DNA of 64,000 nt from Flaviflexus massiliensis (GCF_001375495.1 NZ_LN831058.1:392768-456767); one strand, 5' to 3'; counted from the first letter of the stretch, positions 16,842-26,872 are shown. Made by a program: numbers and translations. Notes: generated from the letters alone by a model not told the origin.

Positions 16842-19292
16842 ATGACTTCACAGGAAATCGACAGAAGACTTTCCCGCCGCTCATTTATCCGCTCATTTAT
16901 GAAGTGATCGGGGGTTTCGGGCGGCAGTGCTGCCCTTGTCGCAACAGCCGCAAATCTAGGCATGCCCAGCACACACAAGGCAGAGGCAAATGTCGTGGGC
17001 ATGGAAGGTGTTGACGCAACCGTTTGGAATGCGTGTCTCGCCAACTGCCAATCCAGATGTCCGCTGCGGTTACAGGTCAAGGACGGCACCGTTGTCCGAG
17101 TCCTGCCAGATAACACCGGTTCGAATGAGCTCGGTGACCTACAGATTCGCGCATGTGTACGCGGTCTTAACCAGCGCGAGCGCATTTACTCTCCCGACCG
17201 CATCAAGAAGCCCATGAAGCGCGTCGGGGCGCGCGGTGAAGGCCAGTGGGAGGAGATCTCCTGGGACGAAGCCTTCGAGACCATCGCTTCTGAACTCAAG
17301 AGGGTCAAGGAAACCTACGGGAATGAAGCGCTTTGGTATCACTACGGTTCCGGTTCCACCGGTGGAAACATCACGAAGCGTGGCACCTGGCCGCGCCTGC
17401 TCAACACATACGGAGGCTATCTCGGCCAGTACGGCACGTACTCAACAGCCCAGATCCGCGCCGGAATTCCCTACTCATACGGTGACTACCTCGGTTCAAA
17501 CTCACTTGAAGACGCACAATATTCGGCACTTCAAGTCATGTTTGGCAACAATCCGCTCGAGACCCGCATGTCCGGTGGCGGCGAACTCGGCGTGGTTCAA
17601 AAGATCCGTAAAGACTTTGGCGTTCGCACCATCGTTATTGACCCCCGCTACTCGGATACGGCAGTCGATGTTGCTGATGAATGGGTTCCGATCCGTCCCG
17701 GAACCGACACCGCTCTCATCGCGGGCATGATCTACGTGATGGTGGAGGAAAACCTTCACGACCAGGAATTCCTTGACAAGTACTGCGTCGGTTTTGACGA
17801 AGATACTCTTCCCGCTGAGGCTGACAAGAATTCCTCGTACCGTTCCTACCTCGAAGGTAAGGGCCCGGACGGTATTGAAAAGACACCCGAGTGGGCTGCC
17901 GATATCACCGGCATCCCCGCCTCTCAGATCCGGCACCTCGCACGCGAGATCGCAAGTGCTAAACCCGCTGCTATTACCCAGGGTTGGGGTCCGCAGCGGC
18001 ATGCTTCTGGCGAGAATACCGCGCGCGCTATCGCACTGCTTGCAACCGTGACGGGAAATGTTGGTATCAGGGGCGGCGGAAATGGAGCACGCGAAAGCAA
18101 CTACTCCGTGCCTGTGGCAGCATTCCCGGACTTTGACGGCGAGTCGGCACCAGTATCCACCCAGATCTCTTGCTTCAACTGGATCGACGCCATCAACTAC
18201 GGTCCGGAGATGACCGACGTTCGCGACGGTGTGCGCGGCAAGGAGAAGCTCGACGTGGGTATCAAGCTCATGGTCGTCAACTCCTCGAACACGCTCATCA
18301 ACCAGCACAACGATGTTCACGTCACCCAGGAGACCCTGCGTGATGACACGAAGTGCGAGTTCATTGTCGTGATCGACCACCAGTGGACCCCATCATGCGA
18401 TTGGGGCGATATCGTTCTTCCGGCAACGACCAACTTTGAAGAGAATGACATCCTGCCAGGCGGTTCGTGCGGTGACATGGGCTGGGCGATCTGGGGCGGT
18501 AAGGCTATTGAACCCCTCTATGAAACCAAGACTGGTTACGAAATGTGCACCGAGATCGCGAAGCGACTCGGCATCGAAAAGGAATTCACCCAGGGCCGCA
18601 CCCAGGAAGAGTGGCGGACCTGGATCTTCGAGCAGACTAAGGAAGGGTTCCCCGAGTTCCCCACCGAGTCCGAGCTCGAGGACATGGGGGTTTTCCGCCA
18701 GCATAATCCCGATGGAAACATTATTGGCATGAAGGATTTCCGCGAGGACCCCGAAGCCAATCCCCTCACCACGCCTTCGGGCAAGATCGAAATCTACTCG
18801 CAAACACTGGCCGACATGGCAAAGACCTGGGTCTTCGAAGGCGACCGCGCCGAAGACAAGCTCACGGCACTTCCGGAACACATTGACACGTGGGAAGGCG
18901 CACTTGAGGCTCGCACGAGCGAGTATCCGCTCCAGTGTCTAGCCCACCACTACAAGGGCCGCACGCACTCCTCGTACGCCAACCTTCCCAAGAACCTGGA
19001 AGCACACCCTCAGATGGTCTGGATCAACACTGAGGATGCTGCTTCTCGCGGGATCGCAAATGGTGACACCGTCGAAGTCTTCAACAACCGCGGGCGCATC
19101 CGCACCGAGGCTCGCGTTACCCCGCGCATCGCACCCGGCGTCGTCTCAGTCCCGCAGGGCGCCTGGTACACACCCGATAAGGATGGCGTGGATGTTGGCG
19201 GCAACGTCAATACGATTATGAAATACCACCCCTCCCCCTTGGCGAAGGGAAACCCAGGCCACACAGCGCTGGTCGAAGTTCAACGAGCATAG
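16842..19292 (+). pseudogene. DMSO reductase-family catalytic subunit (copy 2), stop codon in Tat leader
   Basis: From ATG 16842, with AGGAG 6 nt upstream, the frame reads LSRRSFIRSFMK and then TGA (16905-16907) where the paralogues have TGG (Trp) in MKWSG. After the stop the same frame continues SGVSGGSAALVATAANLGMP and stays open to 19292 with all catalytic features ([4Fe-4S] Cys set, YGTYSTAQI, YKGRTHSSYANLP). A 12-bp near-tandem duplication (CGCTCATTTAT twice) adds IRSF to the Tat region. Re-start at ATG 16962 would give a 776-residue protein without a Tat signal, hence trapped in the cytoplasm. It is a recent duplicate of copy 3. It may be a young pseudogene, or the stop may be read through or a sequencing error. 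Confidence 0.82.
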
Positions 19293-19306
19293 GTAGCTAC
19301 TGCGAG

Positions 19307-19346
19307 GTTGGGGTGGAGTCACTTGTGATTCCACCCCAACTTTTTT
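19307..19346 (+). terminator. Terminator after dmsA copy 2
   Basis: GTTGGGGTGGA (19307-19317) pairs with TCCACCCCAAC (19330-19340), followed by TTTTTT. Confidence 0.88.
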
Positions 19347-19706
19347 CATTCGGAGAGTTCCTCCAACTACCTTGTTGTGCCCCGTCAAGACAGCACACCG
19401 AAAGGACAATCACAAGAAAACCTACGCAATCCGGACAAACCGCACCAGAAAGCCATTTCTGCAACCCCGAGCTGTTGTAATTGATGAATTTTCATTGGGT
19501 AATCACAAACCGCGACTATCTCGTGAATCGGAGCGTCAATAAACACGGGAAAGCCGCGAATCAGAGCCATTTACCTGCCAGGTTCTTCCTGTTTTCTCTG
19601 AATTGTCCCGGGACTTAACTCCCATTCCTGATGTGTTGTTTCCTGCCGATACTGATGGCGATAGAGCTTACAAATTCTTACAGGTCAACTACGTTAAGGA
19701 GCAGAG
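19347..19706. other. Intergenic region before dmsA copy 3
   Basis: No gene. CCGGACAAA at 19431 and a following TGCAACCCC element (about 19460) have partial counterparts in the dmsA copy 2 upstream region (CCGGACAAA at 16611, then TGCAACACCCC), consistent with a duplication that included the 5' region. No confident promoter is called. Confidence 0.35.
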
Positions 19707-22145
19707 ATGACAGCCCCAGTTGCTGATCGGCGACTAACACGCCGGTCGTTCATGAAGTGGTCGGGAGTCGCAGGGGGCAGTGCAGCTCTCGTTGCGACGG
19801 CGGCGAATTTGGGCATGCCGAGCACACACAAGGCCGAGGCAAATGTCGTGGGCATGGAAGGTGTTGACACAACCGTTTGGAATGCGTGTCTCGCCAACTG
19901 CCAGTCCAGATGTCCGTTGCGGTTACAGGTCAAGGACGGCACTGTTGTCCGCATTCTGCCTGACAATACCGGTTCAAATGAGCTCGGTGATTTCCAGATC
20001 CGTGCCTGCGTGCGCGGGTTGAACCAACGGGAGCGCATTTACTCTCCCGACCGCATCAAGAAGCCCATGAAGCGCGTCGGAGCGCGTGGCGAAGGCAAGT
20101 GGGAGGAGATCTCTTGGGACGAAGCTTTCGACACGATCGCTTCGGAGATGAAGAGGGTGAAGGAGACCTACGGTAACGAGGCTCTCTGGTACCACTACGG
20201 TTCCGGTTCTACCGGTGGCAACATCACGAAGCGTGGCACCTGGCCCCGCCTGCTCAACTCCTACGGTGGTTACCTCGGCCAGTACGGTGACTATTCGACC
20301 GCACAGATCACGGCAGCTTTCCCCTACCAGTACGGCATGTGGATGGCTTCGAACTCGCTGGAGGATGCTCAGCATTCCTCACTCCAAGTAATGTTCGGAA
20401 ATAACCCACTCGAGACCCGCATGTCCGGCGGTGGCGAGCTCGCTGTTGTTCAGAAGGTTCGCAAGGACTTCGGTGTCCGCACGATCGTGATCGATCCCCG
20501 CTACTCGGAGACCGCGGTTGACGTGGCGGATGAATGGGTGGCGATCCGTCCCGGAACCGATGCTGCGCTCATTGCCGGCATGATCTACGTGATGGTGGAG
20601 GAAAACCTTCACGATCAGAAGTTCCTTGACAAGTACTGCGTCGGTTTTGACGAAGATACCCTTCCCAAGGAGGCTGAGAAGAACTCCTCCTACCGCGCCT
20701 ACCTCGAAGGTAAGGGCCCGGACGGTATTGAAAAGACCCCCGAGTGGGCAGCCGACATCACCGGCATCCCCGCCTCTCAGATCCGCCGCCTTGCTCGGGA
20801 GATTGCCACCACGAAGCCCACTGCAATCACGCAGGGCTGGGGTTTGCAGCGCAATGCCAACGGTGAGAATGCTGCTCGTGCCGTGTTTACGCTTGCGGCA
20901 GCAGTTGGTCAGATCGGGATCCCCGGTGGCGGTAACGGCGCCCGCGAGGGTAACTTCTCGATCCCCGTCAAGGCCTTCCCCCTGTTCGACGGTGAGACTC
21001 CCCCAGTGACCACGCAGATCTCTTGCTTCAACTGGATCGATGCCATCAATTACGGCCCGGAGATGACGGACGTTCGCGATGGTGTGCGGGGTAAGGAGAA
21101 GCTCGACGTGGGTATCAAGCTCATGGTCGTCAACTCCTCGAACACGCTCATTAACCAACACAACGATGTTCACGTCACGCAGGAGACGCTACGAGACGAT
21201 ACGAAGTGCGAGTTCATTGTCGTGATCGACCACCAGTGGACCCCGTCGTGCGATTGGGGCGATATCGTTCTTCCCGCCACCACGAACTTCGAGGAACACG
21301 ATCTCGTTCCCGGCGCTTCATGCAGTGATACGGGATGGTCGATCTGGGGCGGTAAGGCCATCGAACCCCTTTACGACACGAAGACGGGTTACGAGATGTG
21401 CACCGAGATCGCGAAGCGCCTCGGCATCGAAGAGGAGTTCACTCAGGGCCGCACGCAGGAAGAGTGGCGGACCTGGCTCTTTGACGAGACCCGGAAGGAA
21501 GTTCCCGAGTTCCCCACCGAACAGGAACTGGAAGACATGGGTGTGTTCCGCATGCGGAACCCTAACGGCAACTTCATTGGCATGAAGGACTTCCGTGAGG
21601 ATCCGGAAGCGAATCCGCTGGAGACCCCGTCCGGCAAGATCGAAATCTACTCCCAGACTCTGGCCGACATGGCAAAGACCTGGGTCTTCGAAGGCGACCG
21701 CGCTGGAGACAGGCTCACGGCACTTCCGGAACACGCCGATACCTGGGAGGGTGCAATCGAAGCCCGTTCGAGCAAGTACCCGCTCCAGTGCATCGCCCAC
21801 CACTACAAGGGCCGCACCCACTCCTCGTACGCTAACCTGCCCAAGAATCTCGAAGCCCACCCGCAGATGGTCTGGATCAACACGAAGGATGCCGCCCGCA
21901 GGGGCATCAAGAACGGTGACACGGTTGAGGTGTTCAACCAGCGCGGCCGCATTCGTACCGAGGCTCGGGTCACCCCGCGCATCGCACCCGGCGTGGTCTC
22001 AGTCCCGCAGGGCGCCTGGTACACCCCCGATAAGGATGGTGTCGATATTGGCGGCAACGTCAACACCCTGATGAAGTACCACCCATCCCCTTTGGCGAAG
22101 GGCAATCCCGGCCACAACGCACTCGTTGAAGTCGAACTCGCCTAG
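19707..22145 (+). CDS. DMSO reductase-family molybdoenzyme, catalytic subunit (copy 3)
   Basis: Intact 812-residue DmsA/YnfE-type catalytic subunit. The Tat leader is LTRRSFMKWSG (Arg12-Arg13); [4Fe-4S] ligands are C61, C65, C69 and C101; the probable Mo-Ser region is QYGDYSTAQI; the C-terminal domain ends KYHPSPLAKGNPGHNALVEV. AAGGAG 6 nt before the ATG supports the start. The protein is very similar to the product of the broken copy 2 and differs most around residues 195-215 (AAFPYQYGMWMASN against AGIPYSYGDYLGSN), near the active-site funnel, so substrate range may differ. No B or C subunit gene follows directly; a terminator does, so it probably uses DmsB2-DmsC. Confidence 0.93.
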   Translation: MTAPVADRRLTRRSFMKWSGVAGGSAALVATAANLGMPSTHKAEANVVGMEGVDTTVWNACLANCQSRCPLRLQVKDGTVVRILPDNTGSNELGDFQIRACVRGLNQRERIYSPDRIKKPMKRVGARGEGKWEEISWDEAFDTIASEMKRVKETYGNEALWYHYGSGSTGGNITKRGTWPRLLNSYGGYLGQYGDYSTAQITAAFPYQYGMWMASNSLEDAQHSSLQVMFGNNPLETRMSGGGELAVVQKVRKDFGVRTIVIDPRYSETAVDVADEWVAIRPGTDAALIAGMIYVMVEENLHDQKFLDKYCVGFDEDTLPKEAEKNSSYRAYLEGKGPDGIEKTPEWAADITGIPASQIRRLAREIATTKPTAITQGWGLQRNANGENAARAVFTLAAAVGQIGIPGGGNGAREGNFSIPVKAFPLFDGETPPVTTQISCFNWIDAINYGPEMTDVRDGVRGKEKLDVGIKLMVVNSSNTLINQHNDVHVTQETLRDDTKCEFIVVIDHQWTPSCDWGDIVLPATTNFEEHDLVPGASCSDTGWSIWGGKAIEPLYDTKTGYEMCTEIAKRLGIEEEFTQGRTQEEWRTWLFDETRKEVPEFPTEQELEDMGVFRMRNPNGNFIGMKDFREDPEANPLETPSGKIEIYSQTLADMAKTWVFEGDRAGDRLTALPEHADTWEGAIEARSSKYPLQCIAHHYKGRTHSSYANLPKNLEAHPQMVWINTKDAARRGIKNGDTVEVFNQRGRIRTEARVTPRIAPGVVSVPQGAWYTPDKDGVDIGGNVNTLMKYHPSPLAKGNPGHNALVEVELA

Positions 22146-22168
22146 CCAATAAGTCAATAACCAACCTC

Positions 22169-22206
22169 CGTGGGAGCAGCATTAAGGCGCTGCTCCCACG
22201 CTTCTT
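22169..22206 (+). terminator. Terminator after dmsA copy 3
   Basis: CGTGGGAGCAGC (22169-22180) and GCTGCTCCCACG (22189-22200) give a 12-bp perfect stem with an 8-nt loop, followed by CTTCTTTC. Confidence 0.85.
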
Positions 22207-22554
22207 TCGGTCATTATTTACCCTCTGAGAAAGGCCCCGAACGAGCAAGTGCGCGGGGATATCACACAAAAAAGTATTTACGAAACACCTGATGATGTTA
22301 ATTCGAAGCTTTCAGTTTCCGTGACTTAGCCACAAATCTCCACCTTGTGGGGCCTTTCCTTTTGCTCGCTTGACTGTAAAACCGCAGGATCTCGCGGTAA
22401 TTCGATATCGAGATTGTTGTGAATCTTTTTGTTCACTTGGATTTTCCGATTCGTCTAGACAAAGGTCCCAGACAGATCGGATTTTTCGGTCCAAACTGCA
22501 ATTATTCGAAAGAATTTTCTTCGGAATGACAAGGGAAGTAGAAAGGACGGATCG
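22207..22554. promoter_or_regulatory. dmsA copy 4 upstream region with clustered palindromes
   Basis: No gene. Three short inverted repeats lie close together: ACCGC-N8-GCGGT (22381-22398), TCGATATCGA (22402-22411) and GTGAA-N8-TTCAC (22419-22436). The region is AT-rich and should carry the promoter of the dmsA4-dmsB2-dmsC operon. Which regulators bind is unknown. Confidence 0.4.
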
Positions 22555-25131
22555 ATGACAACAATCGAATCCCCCCAGAGCAAGAGCCTGTCTCGCCGCT
22601 CATTCATGAAGTGGTCGAGTGTTGCTGGCGGCAGTGCCGCTCTGGTTGCCACTGCTGCTCATTTGGGTATGCCCACCACGCAGCCCCACGCACATGCTGT
22701 TGAGGGCATGGAAGGCGTGGACAAGACCGTGTGGTCCGCATGCACGGTGAACTGTGGTTCCCGCTGCCCGCTGCGACTCCAGGTAAAGGACGGCACGGTT
22801 GTGCGCGTTCTCCCGGACAACACCGGTTCCAACGAGCTCGGCAACCAGCAGGTCCGAGCATGTGTTCGTGGCCGTTCGCAGCGCCACCGCATCTACAACC
22901 CCGACCGGTTGAAGAGGCCAATGAAGCGCGTACCTGGCACGAAGCGTGGCGACGAGCAGTGGGAAGAGATTTCCTGGGAGCAGGCTCTCGATGAGATCGC
23001 TGACAAGATGAAGGAGATCAAGGACGAGTACGGGAACGAGGCCTTCTACATTCAGTACGGCACCGGCGTTCTCGGCGCGGTCATGTCCTCCTCTTGGCCG
23101 CCCGACCAGACCCCGATCGCTCGCCTCCTCAACTCTTTCGGTGGCTACCTCGATCACTACTCGGACTACTCCACCGCACCCATTACGCAGGCCTACCCGT
23201 ACTTCTACGGCACGTGGCTGAACTCGAACACCCTGGACGATGCGAAGAACGCACAGCTGCAGGTCATGTTCGGCAACAACCCGCTCGAAACCCGCATGGG
23301 TGGCGGCTCCCAGCTGTTCGTCACGCAGAACACGAAGGAAAACTCGAACGTTCGCACCATCGTGATCGATCCGCGCTACTCGGAGACCGCAGCTGTGCTG
23401 GCCGATGACTGGATCGCGCTCCGCCCCGGAACCGATGCCGCTCTCATTGCCGGCATGATCCACGTCATGGTGGAGGAGAACCTGCACGACCAGGAGTTCC
23501 TCGACAAGTACTGCGTTGGTTTCGATGAGGACACCCTCCCCGAGGGCGCACCGAAGAACTCGTCCTACCGTTCCTACCTCGAAGGCAAGGGACCTGACGG
23601 TATCGAGAAGACTCCGCAATGGGCTTCCGAGATCACGGGTGTTCCCGCGAACCGGATCATTCAGCTTGCTCGCGAGATTGCAACCGCTAAGCCCGCTGCC
23701 ATCACCCAGGGTTGGGGACCGCAGCGTCACGCAAACGGCGAGAACAACGCTCGTGCGATCTTCCTACTCGCAACCGTCACCGGCAACATTGGCATCGCGG
23801 GGGGTGGCACGGGTTCACGCGAGACCTCAGCTCAAACCTTCCCGTTCACGCACCCGTTCTACACGGATGGCCCCATCAACCCCTCGGAGAAAATCATTTC
23901 CGTATTCGGGTGGATGGATGCCATGGAGCACGGCGACAAGGTTGACACGTTTAACGGTGGTGTGGCCGAAAAGGTGGCCCCCGGTGTGCGTGCCAACAAG
24001 GTCCCGGTTGACGAAAACGGCGTCCCCACGAACACGAAGCTCGAGGTTCCGATCAAGGCACTGTTCCAGTACGGTTCGAACTCGCTGGTCAACCAGACCG
24101 GTGACAACAACCGCACGGTTGAGCTGCTTCGCAACGATGACCTGGCCTCCCTGATCGTCACCTGCGACATCCAGTACACGGTGTCGGCCCGCTACTCGGA
24201 CTACGTCCTTCCCGGCACCTCGACTGCCGAAGAGGATTCGGACATTCACCCCGGTGAGGGTTCGGGCCCGATGGCATACGCGATTGTTTCCGAGCAGGCC
24301 ATTGACCCGCTGTACGAGTGCAAGTCAATTTACGACATTTGCACCGAACTGTCGGAGCGCCTCGGCACCAAGGAGATCTTCACGGGCGGCAAGACCCGCG
24401 AAGAGTGGCTCCGCGCCTCGATCGACGCAACCCGCGAGGCTGATCCCACCCTCCCCACCTATGACGAGTGGAAGAAGATGGGTATCTACCGTAGAGACAT
24501 GGGCCCGGTTATCTCTGGACAAGACTTCCGTGAGGATCCGGAAGCGAACCCGCTTCCCACCCCCTCCGGCAAGATTGAGATCTACTCGGATCGCCTGGCT
24601 GCCATGGCTGAGAAGTGGGAATTCGGAGTCTTCCGCCCCAAGCGGCCTGGCGATGTTCTGACGGCCCTGCCTGAGCACGTTGATACGTGGGAGGGTGCCG
24701 TGGAGGCACGCAAGGATGAGAAGTACCCACTCCAGGTGATCGGTCACCACTATAAGGCCCGCACCCACTCCAGTTACGGCAACGTTGACTGGCTGAAGGA
24801 AGCGCACACCCAGTCGGTGTGGATCAACCCGGCGGACGCCAGGGCGCGCGGCATCAAAAACGATGACGAAGTGTTCGTGTACAACGACCGCGGCACGGTC
24901 AAGCTGCCCGCCAAGGTCACCGAACGCATTGTGCCCGGAAGCCTCTCGATCCCGCAGGGCGCCTGGTACGACCCGAAGTCATCTTCGGAAGTGACACCGC
25001 CCGCGGAAGCCAATAAGGACCTGCCGGTCGATATTGCTGGCTCCGTCAACTCCCTCACGTCCCACCACCCCTCGCCCCTCGCAAAGGGCAACGCAGTCCA
25101 CACGACCCTCGCCAATGTTGTTAAGGCCTGA
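22555..25131 (+). CDS. dmsA: DMSO reductase-family molybdoenzyme, catalytic subunit (copy 4)
   Basis: The catalytic subunit that heads a complete A-B-C operon. The 858 residues begin with the Tat leader SLSRRSFMKW (Arg14-Arg15), followed by [4Fe-4S] ligands C63, C67, C71 and C103, the Mo-Ser region HYSDYSTAPI, and a C-terminal domain with an insertion (KSSSEVTPPAEANKDLPV) not in the other copies. GAAAGGA precedes the ATG. It is 16 nt from dmsB2. The nearby chaperone gene and shared anchor suggest this is the core reductase of the cluster. The DMSO/TMAO assignment follows the family; the actual acceptor is not visible in the sequence. Confidence 0.94.
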   Translation: MTTIESPQSKSLSRRSFMKWSSVAGGSAALVATAAHLGMPTTQPHAHAVEGMEGVDKTVWSACTVNCGSRCPLRLQVKDGTVVRVLPDNTGSNELGNQQVRACVRGRSQRHRIYNPDRLKRPMKRVPGTKRGDEQWEEISWEQALDEIADKMKEIKDEYGNEAFYIQYGTGVLGAVMSSSWPPDQTPIARLLNSFGGYLDHYSDYSTAPITQAYPYFYGTWLNSNTLDDAKNAQLQVMFGNNPLETRMGGGSQLFVTQNTKENSNVRTIVIDPRYSETAAVLADDWIALRPGTDAALIAGMIHVMVEENLHDQEFLDKYCVGFDEDTLPEGAPKNSSYRSYLEGKGPDGIEKTPQWASEITGVPANRIIQLAREIATAKPAAITQGWGPQRHANGENNARAIFLLATVTGNIGIAGGGTGSRETSAQTFPFTHPFYTDGPINPSEKIISVFGWMDAMEHGDKVDTFNGGVAEKVAPGVRANKVPVDENGVPTNTKLEVPIKALFQYGSNSLVNQTGDNNRTVELLRNDDLASLIVTCDIQYTVSARYSDYVLPGTSTAEEDSDIHPGEGSGPMAYAIVSEQAIDPLYECKSIYDICTELSERLGTKEIFTGGKTREEWLRASIDATREADPTLPTYDEWKKMGIYRRDMGPVISGQDFREDPEANPLPTPSGKIEIYSDRLAAMAEKWEFGVFRPKRPGDVLTALPEHVDTWEGAVEARKDEKYPLQVIGHHYKARTHSSYGNVDWLKEAHTQSVWINPADARARGIKNDDEVFVYNDRGTVKLPAKVTERIVPGSLSIPQGAWYDPKSSSEVTPPAEANKDLPVDIAGSVNSLTSHHPSPLAKGNAVHTTLANVVKA

Positions 25132-25147
25132 GAAAGGTATATGAATC

Positions 25148-25786
25148 ATGGCAACCGCTGAAGTCACGGCCGGAGCTAACTACGGTTTTTTCTTCGACCA
25201 ATCCCTCTGCACGGGCTGTAAGGCCTGCCAAATTGCCTGCAAGGACAAGCACGATCTCCCCCTCGGCGTGAACTGGCGCCGCGTGGTGGAGTACTCGGGC
25301 GGCACCTGGCAGGAATCCGGCAACACCTTCACCCCGAACGTTTTCACCTACTACACATCGATTTCTTGCAACCACTGCGAGAACCCGATCTGCATGGAGG
25401 TCTGCCCCACCACCGCGATGAGTGTCCGCCCCGACGGCACCGTCTGGGTCGATGGTGACAAGTGCGTGGGCTGCCGCTACTGCGAATGGGCCTGCCCCTA
25501 CTCGGCACCCCAATTCAACGCAGAAACCGGCCAGATGTCCAAGTGCGACCTCTGCTACGACTACCGTTCCACCGGTCAGGATCCCGCCTGTGTGTCGGCA
25601 TGCCCGTCGCGTGCACTCGACTGGGGCCCGATTGACGAGCTGCGGAACCAGTACGGTGATACAAATAATATTGCCCCGCTCCCGGACCCGAGCATCACCC
25701 AGCCCCACCTGGTCGTCAACCCGCACCGTGACGCACAGACCTGGGATGCCCAGACCGGTGCCATCGCAAACCCGAAGGAAATCTAA
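25148..25786 (+). CDS. dmsB: DMSO reductase-type iron-sulfur subunit (copy 2)
   Basis: The 212-residue four-cluster ferredoxin-like subunit has motifs CTGCKACQIAC (from C21), CNHCENPICMEVCP, CVGCRYCEWACP and CDLCYDYRSTGQDPACVSAC. It lies between dmsA4 and dmsC; its stop codon overlaps the dmsC start by one base (TAATG). The ATG at 25148 fits the frame; the ATG at 25141 is in another frame. The central third is almost identical to dmsB1 at the DNA level while the flanks differ at many third positions, pointing to gene conversion. Confidence 0.95.
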   Translation: MATAEVTAGANYGFFFDQSLCTGCKACQIACKDKHDLPLGVNWRRVVEYSGGTWQESGNTFTPNVFTYYTSISCNHCENPICMEVCPTTAMSVRPDGTVWVDGDKCVGCRYCEWACPYSAPQFNAETGQMSKCDLCYDYRSTGQDPACVSACPSRALDWGPIDELRNQYGDTNNIAPLPDPSITQPHLVVNPHRDAQTWDAQTGAIANPKEI

Positions 25787-26823
25787 TGAATCTCGACGAA
25801 TTACCGATGATCATCTTTACCGTATTCGCGCAGATGAGCGTGGGCGCCTTCGTGGCACTCGGCATCATCCACGTGTTCGGTGTCCCCAAGTGGGGTCGTG
25901 ACACGATCGAACGCGTCACCGATCCCGCGATCTACGCGATCGGCCCAACCCTCGTGTTTGGCCTCATAGCCTCGATGTTCCACATGAACGACATCACGAA
26001 CACACTGAACGTGCTCCGTCACTGGGATAGCTCGTGGCTGTCACGAGAGATCATCTTCGGTGTCGCTTTTGCGGGCCTTGGCTTCCTGTTTGCGATCATG
26101 CAGTGGTTCAAGCTCGGTAGCCGTAACCTCCGTCAGATCGTTGCCGCTCTCGCAGCAATCGTGGGCCTCGCCCTCGTCTACGCGATGTCGATGATCTACG
26201 CCTCCGTTGTCACCATTCCCGCGTGGAACACCTGGGCGGTTCCCTTCCAGTTCTTTGCAACCACGTTCCTGCTTGGTGGACTCGCTGTCGGTGCCGCGAT
26301 CCTCATTCACATGTCAGTCCGGTACCGAGCAGCTAGCCGGGATAACGTTGCTCCCGCCTCACCTGACGAGACCGTTGAGAATGAGTCCGGTGGCGGCGTT
26401 GGTACCCTTGTCCGCAAGACCCGAACTCAGGCGAAGACGATGGCTTCCGAACCACTGTCGCCGAGCTCTACTGATGCCCAGGCTGGTGTCGCGATCATCC
26501 GCTGGGTTTCCATTGCCTCCGTCGTGATTGGTGTTGCCATCTTCATCGGCTACATCTTCCACATCGTCAACCTCGCAACAGGAGTTCCCGAGCAGCAGTT
26601 GGCGGCTGAGGAATACCAGACAGGGTTCTTCCTGTTCCGTCTCGCGATCCTCGGCATCGCTGCCGTGCTCCTCGCAGTCTTCACATTCAAGACAGCCAAT
26701 CAGGAGTTCAAGAACCCGCAGACCCTCACCGTTCTCATGGTGACCGCGCTCGTACTCGCCGTCATCTCCGAGTTCATGGGCCGCTACATCCACTACGAGA
26801 CCCTCTTCCGGGTCGGCATGTAA
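25786..26823 (+). CDS. dmsC: DMSO reductase membrane anchor subunit
   Basis: Polytopic protein that oxidises menaquinol and hands electrons to DmsB. The 345 residues show about eight hydrophobic segments starting at DELPMIIFTVFAQMSVGAFV, a typical DmsC opening. Compared with the usual about 285 residues, a hydrophilic stretch of some 50 residues is inserted between segments five and six (DNVAPASPDETVENESGGGV ... PLSPSSTDAQ). It is the only anchor gene in the cluster, so up to four catalytic subunits may depend on it. A strong terminator follows. Confidence 0.93.
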   Translation: MNLDELPMIIFTVFAQMSVGAFVALGIIHVFGVPKWGRDTIERVTDPAIYAIGPTLVFGLIASMFHMNDITNTLNVLRHWDSSWLSREIIFGVAFAGLGFLFAIMQWFKLGSRNLRQIVAALAAIVGLALVYAMSMIYASVVTIPAWNTWAVPFQFFATTFLLGGLAVGAAILIHMSVRYRAASRDNVAPASPDETVENESGGGVGTLVRKTRTQAKTMASEPLSPSSTDAQAGVAIIRWVSIASVVIGVAIFIGYIFHIVNLATGVPEQQLAAEEYQTGFFLFRLAILGIAAVLLAVFTFKTANQEFKNPQTLTVLMVTALVLAVISEFMGRYIHYETLFRVGM

Positions 26824-26828
26824 CAGCC

Positions 26829-26872
26829 TGTGGAAGAGGGGTGGAGCCGGTCGGCTCCGCCCCTCTTCCACA
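26829..26872 (+). terminator. dmsC terminator
   Basis: TGTGGAAGAGGGG (26829-26841) pairs perfectly with 26860-26872, with a nested GGAGCC/GGCTCC stem inside. It is very stable and separates dmsC from the chaperone gene. Confidence 0.85.

Noticed and set aside
16905-16907. TGA as a selenocysteine codon in a molybdoenzyme (as in some formate dehydrogenases).
   Set aside because: It is in the Tat leader where paralogues have Trp, not at the Mo ligand, so selenocysteine would have no role.
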